Positions 47,631 to 58,075 are shown, counted from the stretch's first letter. The stretch is 64,000 nucleotides of DNA from Alteromonadaceae bacterium (GCA_013216015.1 JABSOI010000023.1:32735-96734), one strand, 5' to 3'. The notes: generated from the letters alone by a model not told the origin. Numbers and translations: made by a program.

Positions 47631-48551
47631 ATGGCTGTTTATTTTTCAATATTTTTGGTGGTTATTACTGCTCTTACAGGCATTGTATGGCTGGCAGATA
47701 AGTTTTTTTTGGCCCCTCAACGTAGAATGAATCTTGTTGATGCGCAAAGTCAGTGTAGTAGTGAATTAACTGAAGAGGCAAAAACAAAAATAACTCAGCC
47801 TTCAGCTGTAGTTGATACATCAGTGCAAATATTTCCAGTAATTGCCTTTGTATTAATTTTGCGGTCATTTTTGTATGAGCCATTTCAAATACCATCAGGT
47901 TCAATGATGCCAACCTTGCTAGATGGGGATTTTATTTTAGTTAATAAATTTAATTATGGTCTACGTGATCCTGTTGTCCGTAACAAATTTTTTGAAATTG
48001 GTTTGCCTGAACGTGGCGATGTGGTGGTATTTAAGTATCCTGAAGACCCACAAATTGACTATATCAAGCGGGTTATAGGTTTACCTGGTGATCGGGTTAT
48101 TTATCGTAACAAAGTACTTCATATTAAAGTTGCTTGCCAGGAATCAGATAAGAAGTGTCCTGAATTTGAACCTGTTGTGCAAAATCTTATAAATAATGAT
48201 GAATATCGTGATGGTCGGTATCAATTGACACGCTACAGCTCAACTCTGTCAGACAGAACTCACGATCTTTTAGTCAATAATCAAACATTGTCTCGCACTA
48301 CTCATTACTATAAACAACCTGGCACAGAGCCTGATGAATTTGTTGTTCCACAGGGGCACTATTTTGTTATGGGTGATAACCGGGATAATAGTTTAGATGG
48401 TCGTTTCTGGGGTTTTGTACCTGAAGAAAATCTTGTCGGTGAAGCTGTATTTATTTGGATGAGTTTTGATTTTGATAGAAGTCAAGACAGTTGGTTGCCA
48501 CATTGGATCCCGACTGATGTTCGTTTTAAACGCTTAGGCGGAATTAATTAA
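47631..48551 (+). CDS. lepB: signal peptidase I
   Basis: Inner-membrane serine protease that removes signal peptides. 306 aa. Two N-terminal membrane helices (~3-22 and ~63-80); the catalytic Ser is in PSGSMMPTL, the catalytic Lys in [11 protein letters not shown], and the box [14 protein letters not shown] is present. Stop is 2 bp from the rnc start. Confidence 0.97.
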   Translation: MAVYFSIFLVVITALTGIVWLADKFFLAPQRRMNLVDAQSQCSSELTEEAKTKITQPSAVVDTSVQIFPVIAFVLILRSFLYEPFQIPSGSMMPTLLDGDFILVNKFNYGLRDPVVRNKFFEIGLPERGDVVVFKYPEDPQIDYIKRVIGLPGDRVIYRNKVLHIKVACQESDKKCPEFEPVVQNLINNDEYRDGRYQLTRYSSTLSDRTHDLLVNNQTLSRTTHYYKQPGTEPDEFVVPQGHYFVMGDNRDNSLDGRFWGFVPEENLVGEAVFIWMSFDFDRSQDSWLPHWIPTDVRFKRLGGIN

Positions 48552-48553
48552 CT

Positions 48554-49270
48554 GTGAAAAAGCTCAGTTCTGAAAACAAAAAGATAGCCATTGCTCGATT
48601 AACCAGACGGTTGGGTTACACTTTTAAAAAGCCTAAGCTGTTAACCCAAGCTTTAACTCATCGTAGCGCTAAAGGTGAACATAATGAGCGACTCGAATTT
48701 TTGGGTGATTCCATTCTGGGGTTCGTTATTGCTCAAGCTTTATATGAAATGTTTCCTGAACAAGATGAAGGTGATTTAACGCGAATGCGTTCCAGTTTGG
48801 TTAAAGGTGTAACGTTAGCTGAAATTGGCCGATGTTTCGAGTTAGGGGACCACCTTATCCTGGGACCCGGAGAATTAAAAAGTGGTGGGCATCGTCGAGA
48901 ATCCATTTTAGAGGATGTCGTGGAAGCTATAATTGGTGCGGTATTTTTAGATTCGGATATAGCAAGCTGTAAAAGTTTGATTTTGTCTTGGTATTCGCAA
49001 CGGTTGGCTGTTATTAAGCCTGGCAATGAACAAAAAGATCCAAAAACCCGCCTGCAGGAATATTTACAAGGGAGAAAAATACCCCTGCCTAATTATGAGG
49101 TTATTCATATTACAGGGCAGTCACATAATCAGGAATTTACGGTTTGTTGTACTACACCGATGCTCAAAACAGAAGTTATTGCTAAAGGCACTAGTCGTCG
49201 TAAAGCTGAGCAAGCAGCAGCACAACAAGTATTAGATTTAGTTCTTCTTGAAAACAAGAAAAAAAAGTAA
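48554..49270 (+). CDS. rnc: ribonuclease III
   Basis: dsRNA endonuclease for rRNA and mRNA processing. 238 aa. Signature [20 protein letters not shown] with the metal-binding Glu/Asp; second metal Glu in [13 protein letters not shown]-terminal double-stranded RNA-binding domain (~165-232). The start is GTG, 2 bp after lepB, so translational coupling is likely. Confidence 0.97.
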   Translation: MKKLSSENKKIAIARLTRRLGYTFKKPKLLTQALTHRSAKGEHNERLEFLGDSILGFVIAQALYEMFPEQDEGDLTRMRSSLVKGVTLAEIGRCFELGDHLILGPGELKSGGHRRESILEDVVEAIIGAVFLDSDIASCKSLILSWYSQRLAVIKPGNEQKDPKTRLQEYLQGRKIPLPNYEVIHITGQSHNQEFTVCCTTPMLKTEVIAKGTSRRKAEQAAAQQVLDLVLLENKKKK

Positions 49271-49275
49271 ATATC

Positions 49276-50187
49276 ATGACAATTGAAAAAACTCATTGTG
49301 GTCTCATCGCCATAGTTGGACGCCCTAATGTGGGTAAATCGACTTTGCTTAACAGCTTACTTGGTCAAAAAATAAGTATAACCTCCCGTAAACCGCAAAC
49401 TACCCGACATCGAATTTTAGGTATATTAACCGAAAACAAGCATCAAGCTGTTTTGGTTGATACTCCGGGTTTGCATTCTGATGAAAAACGAGCCATTAAC
49501 CGCTTAATGAACCGAGCGGCCAGCAGTTCAATCGCAGAAGTTGAATTAGTGCTTTTTCTCGTTGAAGGAACACACTGGACAACAGACGACGAGCTAACTC
49601 TTGGCAAAATTAAAAAAAGCAGTGCATCTTGTATTTTGGTCGTGAATAAAATCGATAATGTTCAAAATAAAGAAGAACTGTTGCCACATCTGCAAAAAAT
49701 CGCCAAGAAATTGGATTTTAAAGAAATTGTACCTATTTCAGCAAGTAAAGGTGATAATGTAGATAAAATTAAGGCGCTTTGTTTTTCTTCAATACCAGAA
49801 GGTGAATTTTGGTTCCCTGAGGATCATATAACTGACCGTTCAAGTCGATTTATGGCGTCTGAAATCATTCGAGAAAAACTTATACGTTTTACTGGTGATG
49901 AATTACCATATTCCATTACTGTAGAAATAGAGCAGTTTAAACAAGACGAGAAGGGTATTTTACATATTAATGCTCTGGTATTGGTTGAACGCAATAGTCA
50001 AAAACGTATGGTAATAGGTAAAAAAGGCGAACGATTAAAAACAATTGGTCAAGAAGCCCGTCGTGATATGGAAACATTATTTGGTCAGAAAGTTTTTCTT
50101 GAAACCTGGGTTAAAATTAAATCAGGTTGGGCCGATGACGAACGAGCGCTTAGAAGCTTAGGATATGGTGATGACTATTCTGGTTAA
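49276..50187 (+). CDS. era: GTPase Era
   Basis: GTPase that binds 16S rRNA and aids 30S maturation. 303 aa. G1 [24 protein letters not shown] and SASKG motifs, then a KH domain with [17 protein letters not shown] (~247-263). Five bp after rnc. Confidence 0.98.
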   Translation: MTIEKTHCGLIAIVGRPNVGKSTLLNSLLGQKISITSRKPQTTRHRILGILTENKHQAVLVDTPGLHSDEKRAINRLMNRAASSSIAEVELVLFLVEGTHWTTDDELTLGKIKKSSASCILVVNKIDNVQNKEELLPHLQKIAKKLDFKEIVPISASKGDNVDKIKALCFSSIPEGEFWFPEDHITDRSSRFMASEIIREKLIRFTGDELPYSITVEIEQFKQDEKGILHINALVLVERNSQKRMVIGKKGERLKTIGQEARRDMETLFGQKVFLETWVKIKSGWADDERALRSLGYGDDYSG

Positions 50188-50217
50188 TACTGGTTATTTA
50201 TTTTTTAGAAATTGGTG

Positions 50218-50901
50218 ATGGATGTCATTGAGCAATCGGCATTTGTCCTGCATAGTCGCCCCTATCGTGAACATCAACAAATTGTTGATTTATTAACGGA
50301 ACATAACGGAAAAGTATCAGCCGTTGTTTATACTGGCAAAACTAACAAGTCTAATAAAAAAGGCTTGTTACAGCCTTTTAGCCCGCTTAATGTGGTATTG
50401 AAAGGCCGAAGTAGTTTAAAAAACCTTAGCCGTATTGAAGCTTCGCAAAAGTCATACACATTAAAAGGTGATCATTTATATAGTGGTTTTTATATGAATG
50501 AACTTTTAGTACGCTTGTTAGGGGAGCTTATTGCTTGCCCGAGTCTGTTTCATCATTATCAATTAAGTTTAATAGCTTTAACAAATCAACATTCAATTGA
50601 ACCTATTTTGAGAAAATTTGAATTAGATTTACTTGATGAATTAGGTTTATCACTGGATTTTTCCCCTATATTTGAATATGAGGCTGATAGTTTTTATTAT
50701 ATTGCAGAACAAGGGTTTGTGCCTTCGATTGATGAACTGAAATTGCCAAAATATAACAGGCAGCATTTACAAGCTATTGCTCAGCAAGATTTATCCCTTG
50801 ATACCGTATTACGATGTAATAAACTATTAATGCGGCAAGTTTTAAACATCTTGCTTGGTGGTAAACCATTGAATAGTCGTAAGCTCTTTACTAAGAACTA
50901 A
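50218..50901 (+). CDS. recO: DNA repair protein RecO
   Basis: Recombination mediator that loads RecA with RecR. 227 aa. The N-terminal OB fold has AFVLHSRPYREHQQIVDLLTEHNGKVSAVVYTGK; the helical C-terminus lacks the zinc cysteines, as is common in gammaproteobacteria. The ATG at 50218 is chosen over in-frame TTG/GTG codons just upstream. The stop codon is followed by tandem repeats. Confidence 0.93.
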   Translation: MDVIEQSAFVLHSRPYREHQQIVDLLTEHNGKVSAVVYTGKTNKSNKKGLLQPFSPLNVVLKGRSSLKNLSRIEASQKSYTLKGDHLYSGFYMNELLVRLLGELIACPSLFHHYQLSLIALTNQHSIEPILRKFELDLLDELGLSLDFSPIFEYEADSFYYIAEQGFVPSIDELKLPKYNRQHLQAIAQQDLSLDTVLRCNKLLMRQVLNILLGGKPLNSRKLFTKN

Positions 50902-50955
50902 GAACTAAGAACTAATCAACAAACAATAACAAACAATAACAAACAATAACAAACG
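50890..50955. repeat. two tandem repeat tracts between recO and pdxJ
   Basis: About three copies of the 7-mer CTAAGAA over the recO stop, then about four copies of AACAAACAAT up to the pdxJ ribosome-binding site (GGGAATTAA). The tract length could change the recO-pdxJ spacing. Confidence 0.85.
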
Positions 50956-50966
50956 GGAATTAAGCC

Positions 50967-51704
50967 ATGAGTGAACTTTTATTAGGTGTTAACGTTGATC
51001 ATATTGCAACACTCCGCCAGGCAAGAGGGACAAATTATCCTGATCCTGTTTATGCAGCATCTGTTGCAGAGCATTGTGGAGCTGACGGTATTACGGTGCA
51101 TTTACGTGAAGATCGTCGCCATATACAAGATCGGGACATTTATGTCTTAAAAGAAACACTGCAGACACGTATGAATTTGGAAATGGCGGTGACTGACGAA
51201 ATGTTAGCTATTGCTTGTGACGTTAAACCTGTTTTTTGTTGTTTAGTACCCGAAAAGCGTGAAGAACTAACTACAGAAGGGGGGTTGGACGTAATAGGGC
51301 AATTAGATAAAATTTCTAATGCCGTTGAAACATTAACTCAGGCTGGCATTAAAACCAGTTTGTTTATTGATGCGGATAAAAAGCAAATAGATGCTGCTGT
51401 TGCAAGCAAAGCACCCTTTATTGAAATTCATACCGGACATTATGCTGATGCTGAAACAGAAGAAGCTCAACAAGCAGAGTTGTTTAGGATAACTGAAGGG
51501 ATAAAATATGCCCATGCTCAAGGTTTGAAAGTGAATGCAGGTCATGGCTTAAATTACTTTAATGTAAAACCTATCGCTGCGATTGAGGAAATTATTGAAT
51601 TAAATATTGGTCATGCAATTATTGCTCGCGCAGCAATTGACGGTTTGGATAAGGCGATTAGAGATATGAAAAAACTTATGCAAGAAGCCAGACAGTCAAT
51701 TTAA
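50967..51704 (+). CDS. pdxJ: pyridoxine 5'-phosphate synthase
   Basis: Condenses 1-deoxyxylulose 5-phosphate and aminoacetone 3-phosphate to pyridoxine 5'-phosphate in vitamin B6 synthesis. 245 aa TIM barrel. [55 protein letters not shown] and NAGHGLNY are all present. In many relatives acpS follows; it is not here. Confidence 0.97.
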   Translation: MSELLLGVNVDHIATLRQARGTNYPDPVYAASVAEHCGADGITVHLREDRRHIQDRDIYVLKETLQTRMNLEMAVTDEMLAIACDVKPVFCCLVPEKREELTTEGGLDVIGQLDKISNAVETLTQAGIKTSLFIDADKKQIDAAVASKAPFIEIHTGHYADAETEEAQQAELFRITEGIKYAHAQGLKVNAGHGLNYFNVKPIAAIEEIIELNIGHAIIARAAIDGLDKAIRDMKKLMQEARQSI

Positions 51705-51762
51705 TTTGATTTAATGTAATATACCAATACCAATATCGTAGTTAATTGATTATATACAAGTG

Positions 51763-51794
51763 TAGAATGGGTTAGCCACCAGCGTAGTCCATCA
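51763..51794. repeat. single degenerate arm of the 5773-5882 type repeat
   Basis: TAGAATGGGTTAGCCACCAG and the following CGTAGTCCATCA match the left arm at 5773-5804 with a few changes. No second arm is found nearby. Confidence 0.6.
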
Positions 51795-51818
51795 TTTTTT
51801 TTGCATCTACATCTAATA

Positions 51819-52153
51819 ATACAATTCGCATTAAATAAATGGTCAATATTCAATGATTAGTGCATGGATGCACGTAAGTAGGATAACGCAGGAGCAGTTA
51901 TCGAGGATAAATTGCCAGTAGCACAGGTTTTTTGCTCCAGACAAAACCTAAGAGCTGTGACGTGCATGGATGCCTAGGAGCTGCCATGTCGGCACAGGTT
52001 TTTAGTTCCAGACAAAACCTAAGTACCGACATCCATGTCGGCACAGGTTTTTAGTTCCAGACAAAACCTAAGTACCGACATCCATGTCGGCAACGCAGCT
52101 AGTGGTGATTTAGATCATATGAAGATGATCACTTATTTAGTGCGATTGGTATA
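51819..52153. repeat. expanded dispersed element with a perfect 49-bp tandem repeat
   Basis: A longer relative of the element at 29502-29666. Ends are inverted (ATTAAATAAATGGTCA left, TGATCACTTATTTAGTGCG right). Inside are two perfect 49-bp copies (51993-52041, 52042-52090) from CACAGGTTTTTAGTTCCAG to CATCCATGTCGG, and a more degenerate copy from 51922. Each unit has stems AGGTTTT/AAAACCT and CCGACAT/ATGTCGG. Non-coding. It fills most of the 466-bp pdxJ-barA gap. Confidence 0.85.
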
Positions 52154-52170
52154 AGTATTCAACACCTGAT

Positions 52171-54942
52171 CTAACTCATTTCTGAATTTAGGGAATCCAA
52201 TACTTTAGGTGCTTCAATTATCACATTTTCTAAATGCTCAAAAAATTCCATAAACTCAGGCTCTAAGTCATCTAGGCTAACTTCTTTTTTCAATCTGGTT
52301 TCTAAGTGTTGAGTTATTCCACCCAGATTAGGAACGCCGGAATAACAGCAGGCTCCGTTAAGTTTGTGGATAATTACTTTTATTTGTTCAACATCCTGAC
52401 AAGTCAGTGCCTCATTCAATTGCAATTTAGTTTCGGGTAAACTTTTAGCCAAGCCAGTAAGCATTTCCTTGGCGAGATCTGTTTTTTGTTCAGCGCGCTT
52501 TAACGCCAATGACCAATCTATAACACTCTTAGTTTTGCTAGGCTCTTCTAAATATCTTTTAATTTTGGCTTCAAGCTGGGCATTAACGATTAAATTAAGA
52601 TCGCAGTATTCATAAATAGTATGACGCAACATAGTTTCATTAATAGGCTTAGTCATATAAGAATTGAAACCTTGCTGCAATAGTTTTTCTTTTTCACCAC
52701 TTAAAGCATGCGCTGTTACTGCAATTATCGGTGTGTCGTCATTTAATGTGCTGTTTTTGATTACACTTAATGCGGTGACTCCATCCATAATTGGCATTTG
52801 AATATCCATATAAATAAGCGCAAACTTTTCATTTTGACAAAGATTAACGGCTTCCTGACCATTGGCAGCAGTGCTCACTTCACTGACTTGTTCCAGCAGC
52901 AATGCTTTAATCAATTTAAGGTTAGCTTCATTATCGTCAACAGCGAGCACTTTTACCGGAATAATTTTTTCATTAGCTAAAACTTTATTATTTTCAACTT
53001 GGGGTATCAGTACTTTGCTTAAACGAGTCGGTGTTATTGGTTTACTTGAACAACTTAAAGCCCCACTGGCAATTAGTGCTTCTTGCAGGTTAGGGGAGTT
53101 ACTGTTAACAGCGAGATGAATAGCGGGTATTTTCAGTTTAATAGCACCAATAAGGTTTTTTAAATCATTAAGTGCAGATGGCGATACATCATGGGTGATT
53201 AGCGCAAAGTCATAATGAGTTTTTTGTTTCAATGCTTTTTCAAGCTGTTTTAAACTGGTTACCTGATGCACGAGCATGTCCCAGTTTTCCATTATTTCAC
53301 TGGTGGCGACTCTGCTGTGGGAATGTTGTTCAAAATAAAGTATTCGCTTACCTGACAATTTATTAGTATTTGTCATCGATATCAGTGGTAATGGGTTTAT
53401 TTCGCATTTGAAGGTAAACCAAAAAGATGAGCCTTGATTTGTATTACTTGAAAAACCAATACTTCCTTGCATTTCTTTGGCTAAACGTTGTGAAATAACT
53501 AAACCTAAACCCGTTCCTCCGTAAAGGCGGGTAACACTTTTATCTGCTTGTCCAAAGGCTTCAAAAATACTTTTTTGTTGCTCTTTGTTAATACCTACAC
53601 CTGTATCGTTAACAGTCACTTTAACTAATGCTGAAAATGAGTCGATAAATTCGCTATCTATATCTATGCTAACAGAGCCTTTCTCTGTAAATTTGATCGC
53701 ATTACTGGCTAAATTAATGATAATTTGTTTGATCCGCATAGCATCGCCGATGAACGAATCAGGTAACAGCTGAGCAATGCGTAAGGAAAAGTCGATATTT
53801 TTTTTGTGAGCGCTTGGAGCCAATAAAGTTAATGTTTCTTCAACAGATTCGCGCATTGAAAAAGGTATTTTCTCAATTCTCATTTTCCCGGCATCAAGTT
53901 TTGAAAAATCTAGAATATCGTTAATAATTGCCAGAAGGTTATTGGCGGAACGTTCAATTGTCTGCAAATAATCACGTTGTGTTTCACTTAACGGAGTCTT
54001 TAAAACTTGACGGGTAAAACCGATAACACCATTTAAAGGAGTTCTTAACTCGTGACTCATGTTTGCCAGAAATTCAGATTTAACGCGGTTGGCTTCTTGT
54101 GCTTTACGTTTGGAAATATCTAATTCAACATTTTGAATCTCGAACTGTTCCAAGCTTTCTCTTAAATCAATTGTCGCTTGATCAATGCTTCGTTGCATTT
54201 CATCCTGGTAATCTCCAAGCGATTGAGCCATCGCATTGATACCATTTTTTAAAAAGTGTAATTCTCCAATTAATTGGCCACTAACCCTGCTTCCCAGTTT
54301 ACCTTCATGTATACGATTAACTGTTTTTAACATTGAGTTAACAGGAATTATTACTTTTTTGATTAATCGAATAGCAAAAAAACCGCTGATAAGAGTACCA
54401 AAAAAAACAATGAGGCAGGCGTAAAGTATTTGAGTTTGCTGATCAAACTTAATTTTATTACGATCTATTTGCATAGCAATATAACCGACATTTCCCTGTC
54501 GATTATTCATTGTATTGAATACTTCGTTTTCAATGATAATTGGTGTTCTAAAAATCAAATAATCATCTAACGCTTCCATAGTGGTTGTTGATGGGATATT
54601 TTCTATTTCTGGTACACGCATTGTATTAGTAAATTCATGATAAGCGCTGGTAACAAAAATTTGGTTTTCTTTGGTAAACACCACAATGCTTTTTACAATG
54701 CTTGACTGACTTCTATGTGCAAAATTGATCAGCTGACGCAATTGAGTTCGATCATTATTGATAATAGGTGCTACGCTGGCAATCGCTAAAGGTTCAATAA
54801 TACTTTGTGAACGGAAGTTGAGAAAATGATCCAATTCAATATAACGGTTGTAGGAGAAATAGGCAGCGATACTGAAACCAATCACAGTGGTTGGCAATAT
54901 TGTAAGTAAAATTACCCAGTCTTTGAGGCTTATTTTGTGCAT
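52171..54942 (-). CDS. barA: hybrid sensor histidine kinase BarA
   Basis: Tripartite kinase that phosphorylates UvrY and, through Csr small RNAs, controls carbon metabolism and motility. 923 aa: membrane helix (~10-28), periplasmic sensor, second helix (~172-192), HAMP (~195-250), HisKA with His297 (ANMSHELRTPLNG), HATPase_c (GTGLGLVISQRLA), a degenerate receiver (~535-650), an active receiver (~665-785, phospho-Asp ~713 in YMDIQMPIMDG, Lys in MTKPI), and an HPt domain with VIIHKLNGACCYSG. The first receiver lacks the acidic cluster and may be structural. Divergent from rlmD as in E. coli. Confidence 0.94.
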   Translation of the reverse strand: MHKISLKDWVILLTILPTTVIGFSIAAYFSYNRYIELDHFLNFRSQSIIEPLAIASVAPIINNDRTQLRQLINFAHRSQSSIVKSIVVFTKENQIFVTSAYHEFTNTMRVPEIENIPSTTTMEALDDYLIFRTPIIIENEVFNTMNNRQGNVGYIAMQIDRNKIKFDQQTQILYACLIVFFGTLISGFFAIRLIKKVIIPVNSMLKTVNRIHEGKLGSRVSGQLIGELHFLKNGINAMAQSLGDYQDEMQRSIDQATIDLRESLEQFEIQNVELDISKRKAQEANRVKSEFLANMSHELRTPLNGVIGFTRQVLKTPLSETQRDYLQTIERSANNLLAIINDILDFSKLDAGKMRIEKIPFSMRESVEETLTLLAPSAHKKNIDFSLRIAQLLPDSFIGDAMRIKQIIINLASNAIKFTEKGSVSIDIDSEFIDSFSALVKVTVNDTGVGINKEQQKSIFEAFGQADKSVTRLYGGTGLGLVISQRLAKEMQGSIGFSSNTNQGSSFWFTFKCEINPLPLISMTNTNKLSGKRILYFEQHSHSRVATSEIMENWDMLVHQVTSLKQLEKALKQKTHYDFALITHDVSPSALNDLKNLIGAIKLKIPAIHLAVNSNSPNLQEALIASGALSCSSKPITPTRLSKVLIPQVENNKVLANEKIIPVKVLAVDDNEANLKLIKALLLEQVSEVSTAANGQEAVNLCQNEKFALIYMDIQMPIMDGVTALSVIKNSTLNDDTPIIAVTAHALSGEKEKLLQQGFNSYMTKPINETMLRHTIYEYCDLNLIVNAQLEAKIKRYLEEPSKTKSVIDWSLALKRAEQKTDLAKEMLTGLAKSLPETKLQLNEALTCQDVEQIKVIIHKLNGACCYSGVPNLGGITQHLETRLKKEVSLDDLEPEFMEFFEHLENVIIEAPKVLDSLNSEMS

Positions 54943-55237
54943 GTCTTCTTGAACTTAGTGTAAAATTATTTATTTTATAAATTGTATCATGTCATAAGCT
55001 AGCGTAGATATATACCCAGTATCAGAATATGTAGTTTTTAGCATATTACTAGTGCTTGTATTTTGTACAATTGTGCATTTTAAATCAGATTAGTGATGTT
55101 CTTTGGGGTAGTTATCTGCTTGGAATTGTCATGAGGCATTCTTAATTAATTAATTTAATAAATAAATGAAAGTAAATGCAAATGAGTGCAAGTAAAAGTA
55201 AGTAAAAACAAGTAATAATAGAATTGGTAAAATAAGT

Positions 55238-56590
55238 ATGGCAAATTTTTTTAAAGCGAGTAATAAAAAACAGTCTTTGGGTCAGTCTATAAAAATTAAG
55301 GTTGAACGAATAGACATAAATGGCCGGGGCGTTGGGCGTCATCAAAATAAACCTGTTTTTATTGATGGTGCTTTGCCGGGAGAGATTGTCTCGGTCAAAA
55401 TAATTGAGCAAAAAGGCAAATATTATCGGGCAAAATTACTGAATGTTGACCAAAGTCATCAGCAACGTATTTCACCAAAGTGCCGTCATTTTAATATTTG
55501 TGGCGGATGTGATTTACAGCATCTTGCATTTTCTGAACATATTACATTTAAACAACAAAAGGTTACTGAGTTATTTGCAAGAAGTGCTATAAACGGTGAT
55601 TTGCCCTGGCAATCTCCAATAAAAGGAACTCCATGGAATTATCGGCGTAAAGCCCGAATAGGTGTTCAATATGATAAAAATGGTCATGTAACCATTGGTT
55701 TTAGGCAAAAGGCAACAAATACACTTGCTGCTATTAAATCATGTCAGGTGTTAGTTGAGCCATTTGTTGATATTTTTGTGATACTTAAACCTTTACTGGA
55801 TCAATTAACCGTTAGTCAATCAATAGGTCATATTGAGGTTATTGCTACTGAACACCTAACTTTGGTTGTTCGTCAATTAAAGCCTTTAAACAGTGTAGAT
55901 AAAAATTTATGGCTTAAATATGCGGACCAATATCATTGGCAAGTTTTTATCAATAACGGTAAAGATATTAACGCCATTACTCCAAATAGTCCCTTACACT
56001 ACACGCTGGGGGAAAACTCATTGTTTCCAAACATTGAGCTGGATTTTGATGTTGATAATTTCATTCAGGTGAACCATCAGGTGAATGTTGAAATGGTTAA
56101 ACAGGCTATCGATTGGTTGGAGTTAAAACAAACAGATAAGGTGCTGGATCTATTTTGTGGTTTAGGAAATTTCAGTTTGCCAATGGCAACAAAAGTTCAA
56201 CAGGTAATAGGTGTTGAAGGTGTTCACTCTATGGTTGAGCAAGCCAGTAATAACGCTAAAAATAATACTATTGATAATTGCAATTTTTATCAGGCAGATT
56301 TAAGTGCAAACTGGATAAGCGAACCTTGGGCACAACATTCTTTTACTAAAGCTTTATTAGATCCTGCACGGGGTGGAGCCTATGAAGCTGTTTGCCAAAT
56401 AGTAAAATTGAAAGTGCCACAAATTTTATATGTAAGCTGTGAACCAACTACCTTAGCTAAAGATTGTCAGTATTTATTATCTAAGGGTTATAAAATTGAA
56501 AAAATTGCGCTAATGGATATGTTTGGTCAAACGAAGCATGTAGAGGTTATGGTGCTGTTTAAAAGACAAGAAAAAACCGGAAAAAGATAG
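55238..56590 (+). CDS. rlmD: 23S rRNA (uracil(1939)-C(5))-methyltransferase RlmD
   Basis: SAM-dependent RNA methyltransferase, 450 aa. TRAM domain (~18-78), Fe-S cysteines (CRHFNICGGCDLQHL), SAM motif DLFCGLGNFSLP, DPARGGA and catalytic Cys in YVSCEPTTLAKD. relA normally follows; here an integrated element begins instead. The 5' leader has reiterated AAGTAA-type runs (about 55160-55215). Confidence 0.96.
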   Translation: MANFFKASNKKQSLGQSIKIKVERIDINGRGVGRHQNKPVFIDGALPGEIVSVKIIEQKGKYYRAKLLNVDQSHQQRISPKCRHFNICGGCDLQHLAFSEHITFKQQKVTELFARSAINGDLPWQSPIKGTPWNYRRKARIGVQYDKNGHVTIGFRQKATNTLAAIKSCQVLVEPFVDIFVILKPLLDQLTVSQSIGHIEVIATEHLTLVVRQLKPLNSVDKNLWLKYADQYHWQVFINNGKDINAITPNSPLHYTLGENSLFPNIELDFDVDNFIQVNHQVNVEMVKQAIDWLELKQTDKVLDLFCGLGNFSLPMATKVQQVIGVEGVHSMVEQASNNAKNNTIDNCNFYQADLSANWISEPWAQHSFTKALLDPARGGAYEAVCQIVKLKVPQILYVSCEPTTLAKDCQYLLSKGYKIEKIALMDMFGQTKHVEVMVLFKRQEKTGKR

Positions 56591-56706
56591 CTGTCATATG
56601 TCTGTATCGCCTGTTACAATGGGCTTTGCAAGCTATTTGTAATTCATCCGTCATGCAAACGTCGGCAAACGAAAGTAACAAAAAGCAAGCGCAAGAAACC
56701 AACAAG

Positions 56707-56764
56707 TTGATACCCAGCTTGATACCCAGAACGCAAATCCTTACATTTTATGAATGGGTATCAA
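56707..56764. promoter_or_regulatory. three TTGATACCCA sites upstream of the integrase
   Basis: TTGATACCCA at 56707-56716 and 56719-56728 in direct orientation and inverted (TGGGTATCAA) at 56755-56764, ending 27 bp before the integrase ATG. They may be recombinase arm sites or an operator. No tRNA gene is seen at this junction. Confidence 0.6.
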
Positions 56765-56791
56765 GTGAAGTCTAAATTATGAGGCATACCA

Positions 56792-58075
56792 ATGCTTACA
56801 GCTCGATTTCTCGATGTAAATCTAAACAAGTTATATAATAAAGACAGGCTAGTAGCTCACCGTGTTGGGCTTTATGCGAGAATAAGAAAAACAGGAGCAA
56901 TTTCTTTTGTATATCGTTATGTTTGGAATGATAAACAAAAAACAATCACAATTGGAAAATACCCCGCGTTATCTATTAAAGATGCTGCTGAAATTGTCGC
57001 AGAGCATAATAATAATCTAGAAAAAGATATCGAACCAGGTAACGCTGCCAGAGTTAAAAAGTTAGAAGTTATTTCCGAATTAACTATTGAGCAAGCGATC
57101 CGTAAATGGCACGCGTATCATTTTAGAAACCATAAAAAGTTGTTAGATCCCTCTAGGGGACAGCCAAGAACCGTTATGGCAGCATACGAAAATCATATTT
57201 TTCCCAAATTAGGAAAAATTCTTTGGGATAGTTCAGATCGCAGGATATGGAGTGAACAACTTTTACGTGTTGCTGAAACAGCCCCTTTCGTAGCATCTTT
57301 AATACTAACTGCTGCTAAACAAGCAAGTGAACATTTGCATTACACCGGTTTTATAACGGTAAAGCCTCTGGAAGGTGTTACAGCTTCCAGGGCTCTTGGT
57401 ATTAAAAAGAACAAAAGAAAAAGAGTACTTGAAGATTGGGAAATCAATCTGGTGTGGAAACACCTGAATTTAAGTCGTGTATCAGAAAAAACGAAAATAC
57501 TGTTTCAACTTTGTTTGATCTATGGGTGTAGAACTATGGAATTAAGACTTGCAGAGCGTGACCATTTTGATTTTAAAAAAATGATCTGGACGGTCCCTGA
57601 AGAACTGACAAAGGTTGAGGCATTGACAAAAGACGGTGTTATTTCCCACATTCCCAATATTCGACGGCCTATTTTGGATGAAACAGCAGCTATGATAAAA
57701 AGAGCTATGATGTTGAGTAATGGTGCCAGATATGTGTTTACTCAAGAAAAAACAGATAAACCCGTTGGAGGAACTGCAATGCTAAAGGTTAGTTCTGATA
57801 TTACTAACAGAATAAACAAACATGAATTACTAACTAAACCCTTTAAGCATTGGACCAAGCACGATCTTAGACGTACTCTCAGAACCAACATGAGTAGAAT
57901 AGCACCACAAGCGGTTGCGGAAAAAATGATGGGGCATGTATTTAAGGATGTGCAGGGAACGTATGATCATCATGACTATTTAGATGAAATGAAGGAGTAT
58001 TATCAGATTTGGTACAATAAATTAATGAAAATTGTTAATGATAGTGACGTTATTGCTTTTCAAAAAGTTGAATGA
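56792..58075 (+). CDS. tyrosine integrase with DUF4102-type N-terminus
   Basis: Site-specific recombinase of the P4/CP4-57 class, 427 aa. The N-terminal arm-binding domain (~1-90, VYRYVWNDKQKTITIGKYPALSIKDA) is followed by a SAM-like core-binding domain (~100-200) and a catalytic domain with Arg in YGCRTMELRLAE, H-x-x-R in KHDLRRTLRTNMS, MMGHVFKD and the nucleophile Tyr in GTYDHHDYLDE. All catalytic residues are present. The first gene after rlmD, it probably defines the left end of an integrated element. Confidence 0.92.
   Translation: MLTARFLDVNLNKLYNKDRLVAHRVGLYARIRKTGAISFVYRYVWNDKQKTITIGKYPALSIKDAAEIVAEHNNNLEKDIEPGNAARVKKLEVISELTIEQAIRKWHAYHFRNHKKLLDPSRGQPRTVMAAYENHIFPKLGKILWDSSDRRIWSEQLLRVAETAPFVASLILTAAKQASEHLHYTGFITVKPLEGVTASRALGIKKNKRKRVLEDWEINLVWKHLNLSRVSEKTKILFQLCLIYGCRTMELRLAERDHFDFKKMIWTVPEELTKVEALTKDGVISHIPNIRRPILDETAAMIKRAMMLSNGARYVFTQEKTDKPVGGTAMLKVSSDITNRINKHELLTKPFKHWTKHDLRRTLRTNMSRIAPQAVAEKMMGHVFKDVQGTYDHHDYLDEMKEYYQIWYNKLMKIVNDSDVIAFQKVE

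Noticed and set aside
51993..52090. CRISPR array (two 49-bp repeats)
   Set aside because: The copies are directly adjacent, with no spacers and no cas genes.
56603..56640. A possible sixth boundary palindrome (TCTGTATCGC ... GGGC ... AAGCTAT)
   Set aside because: The spacing between halves is too long and the matches too few; it could be chance.
56591..56791. tRNA gene as integration target
   Set aside because: No cloverleaf or conserved T-loop sequence seen on either strand.
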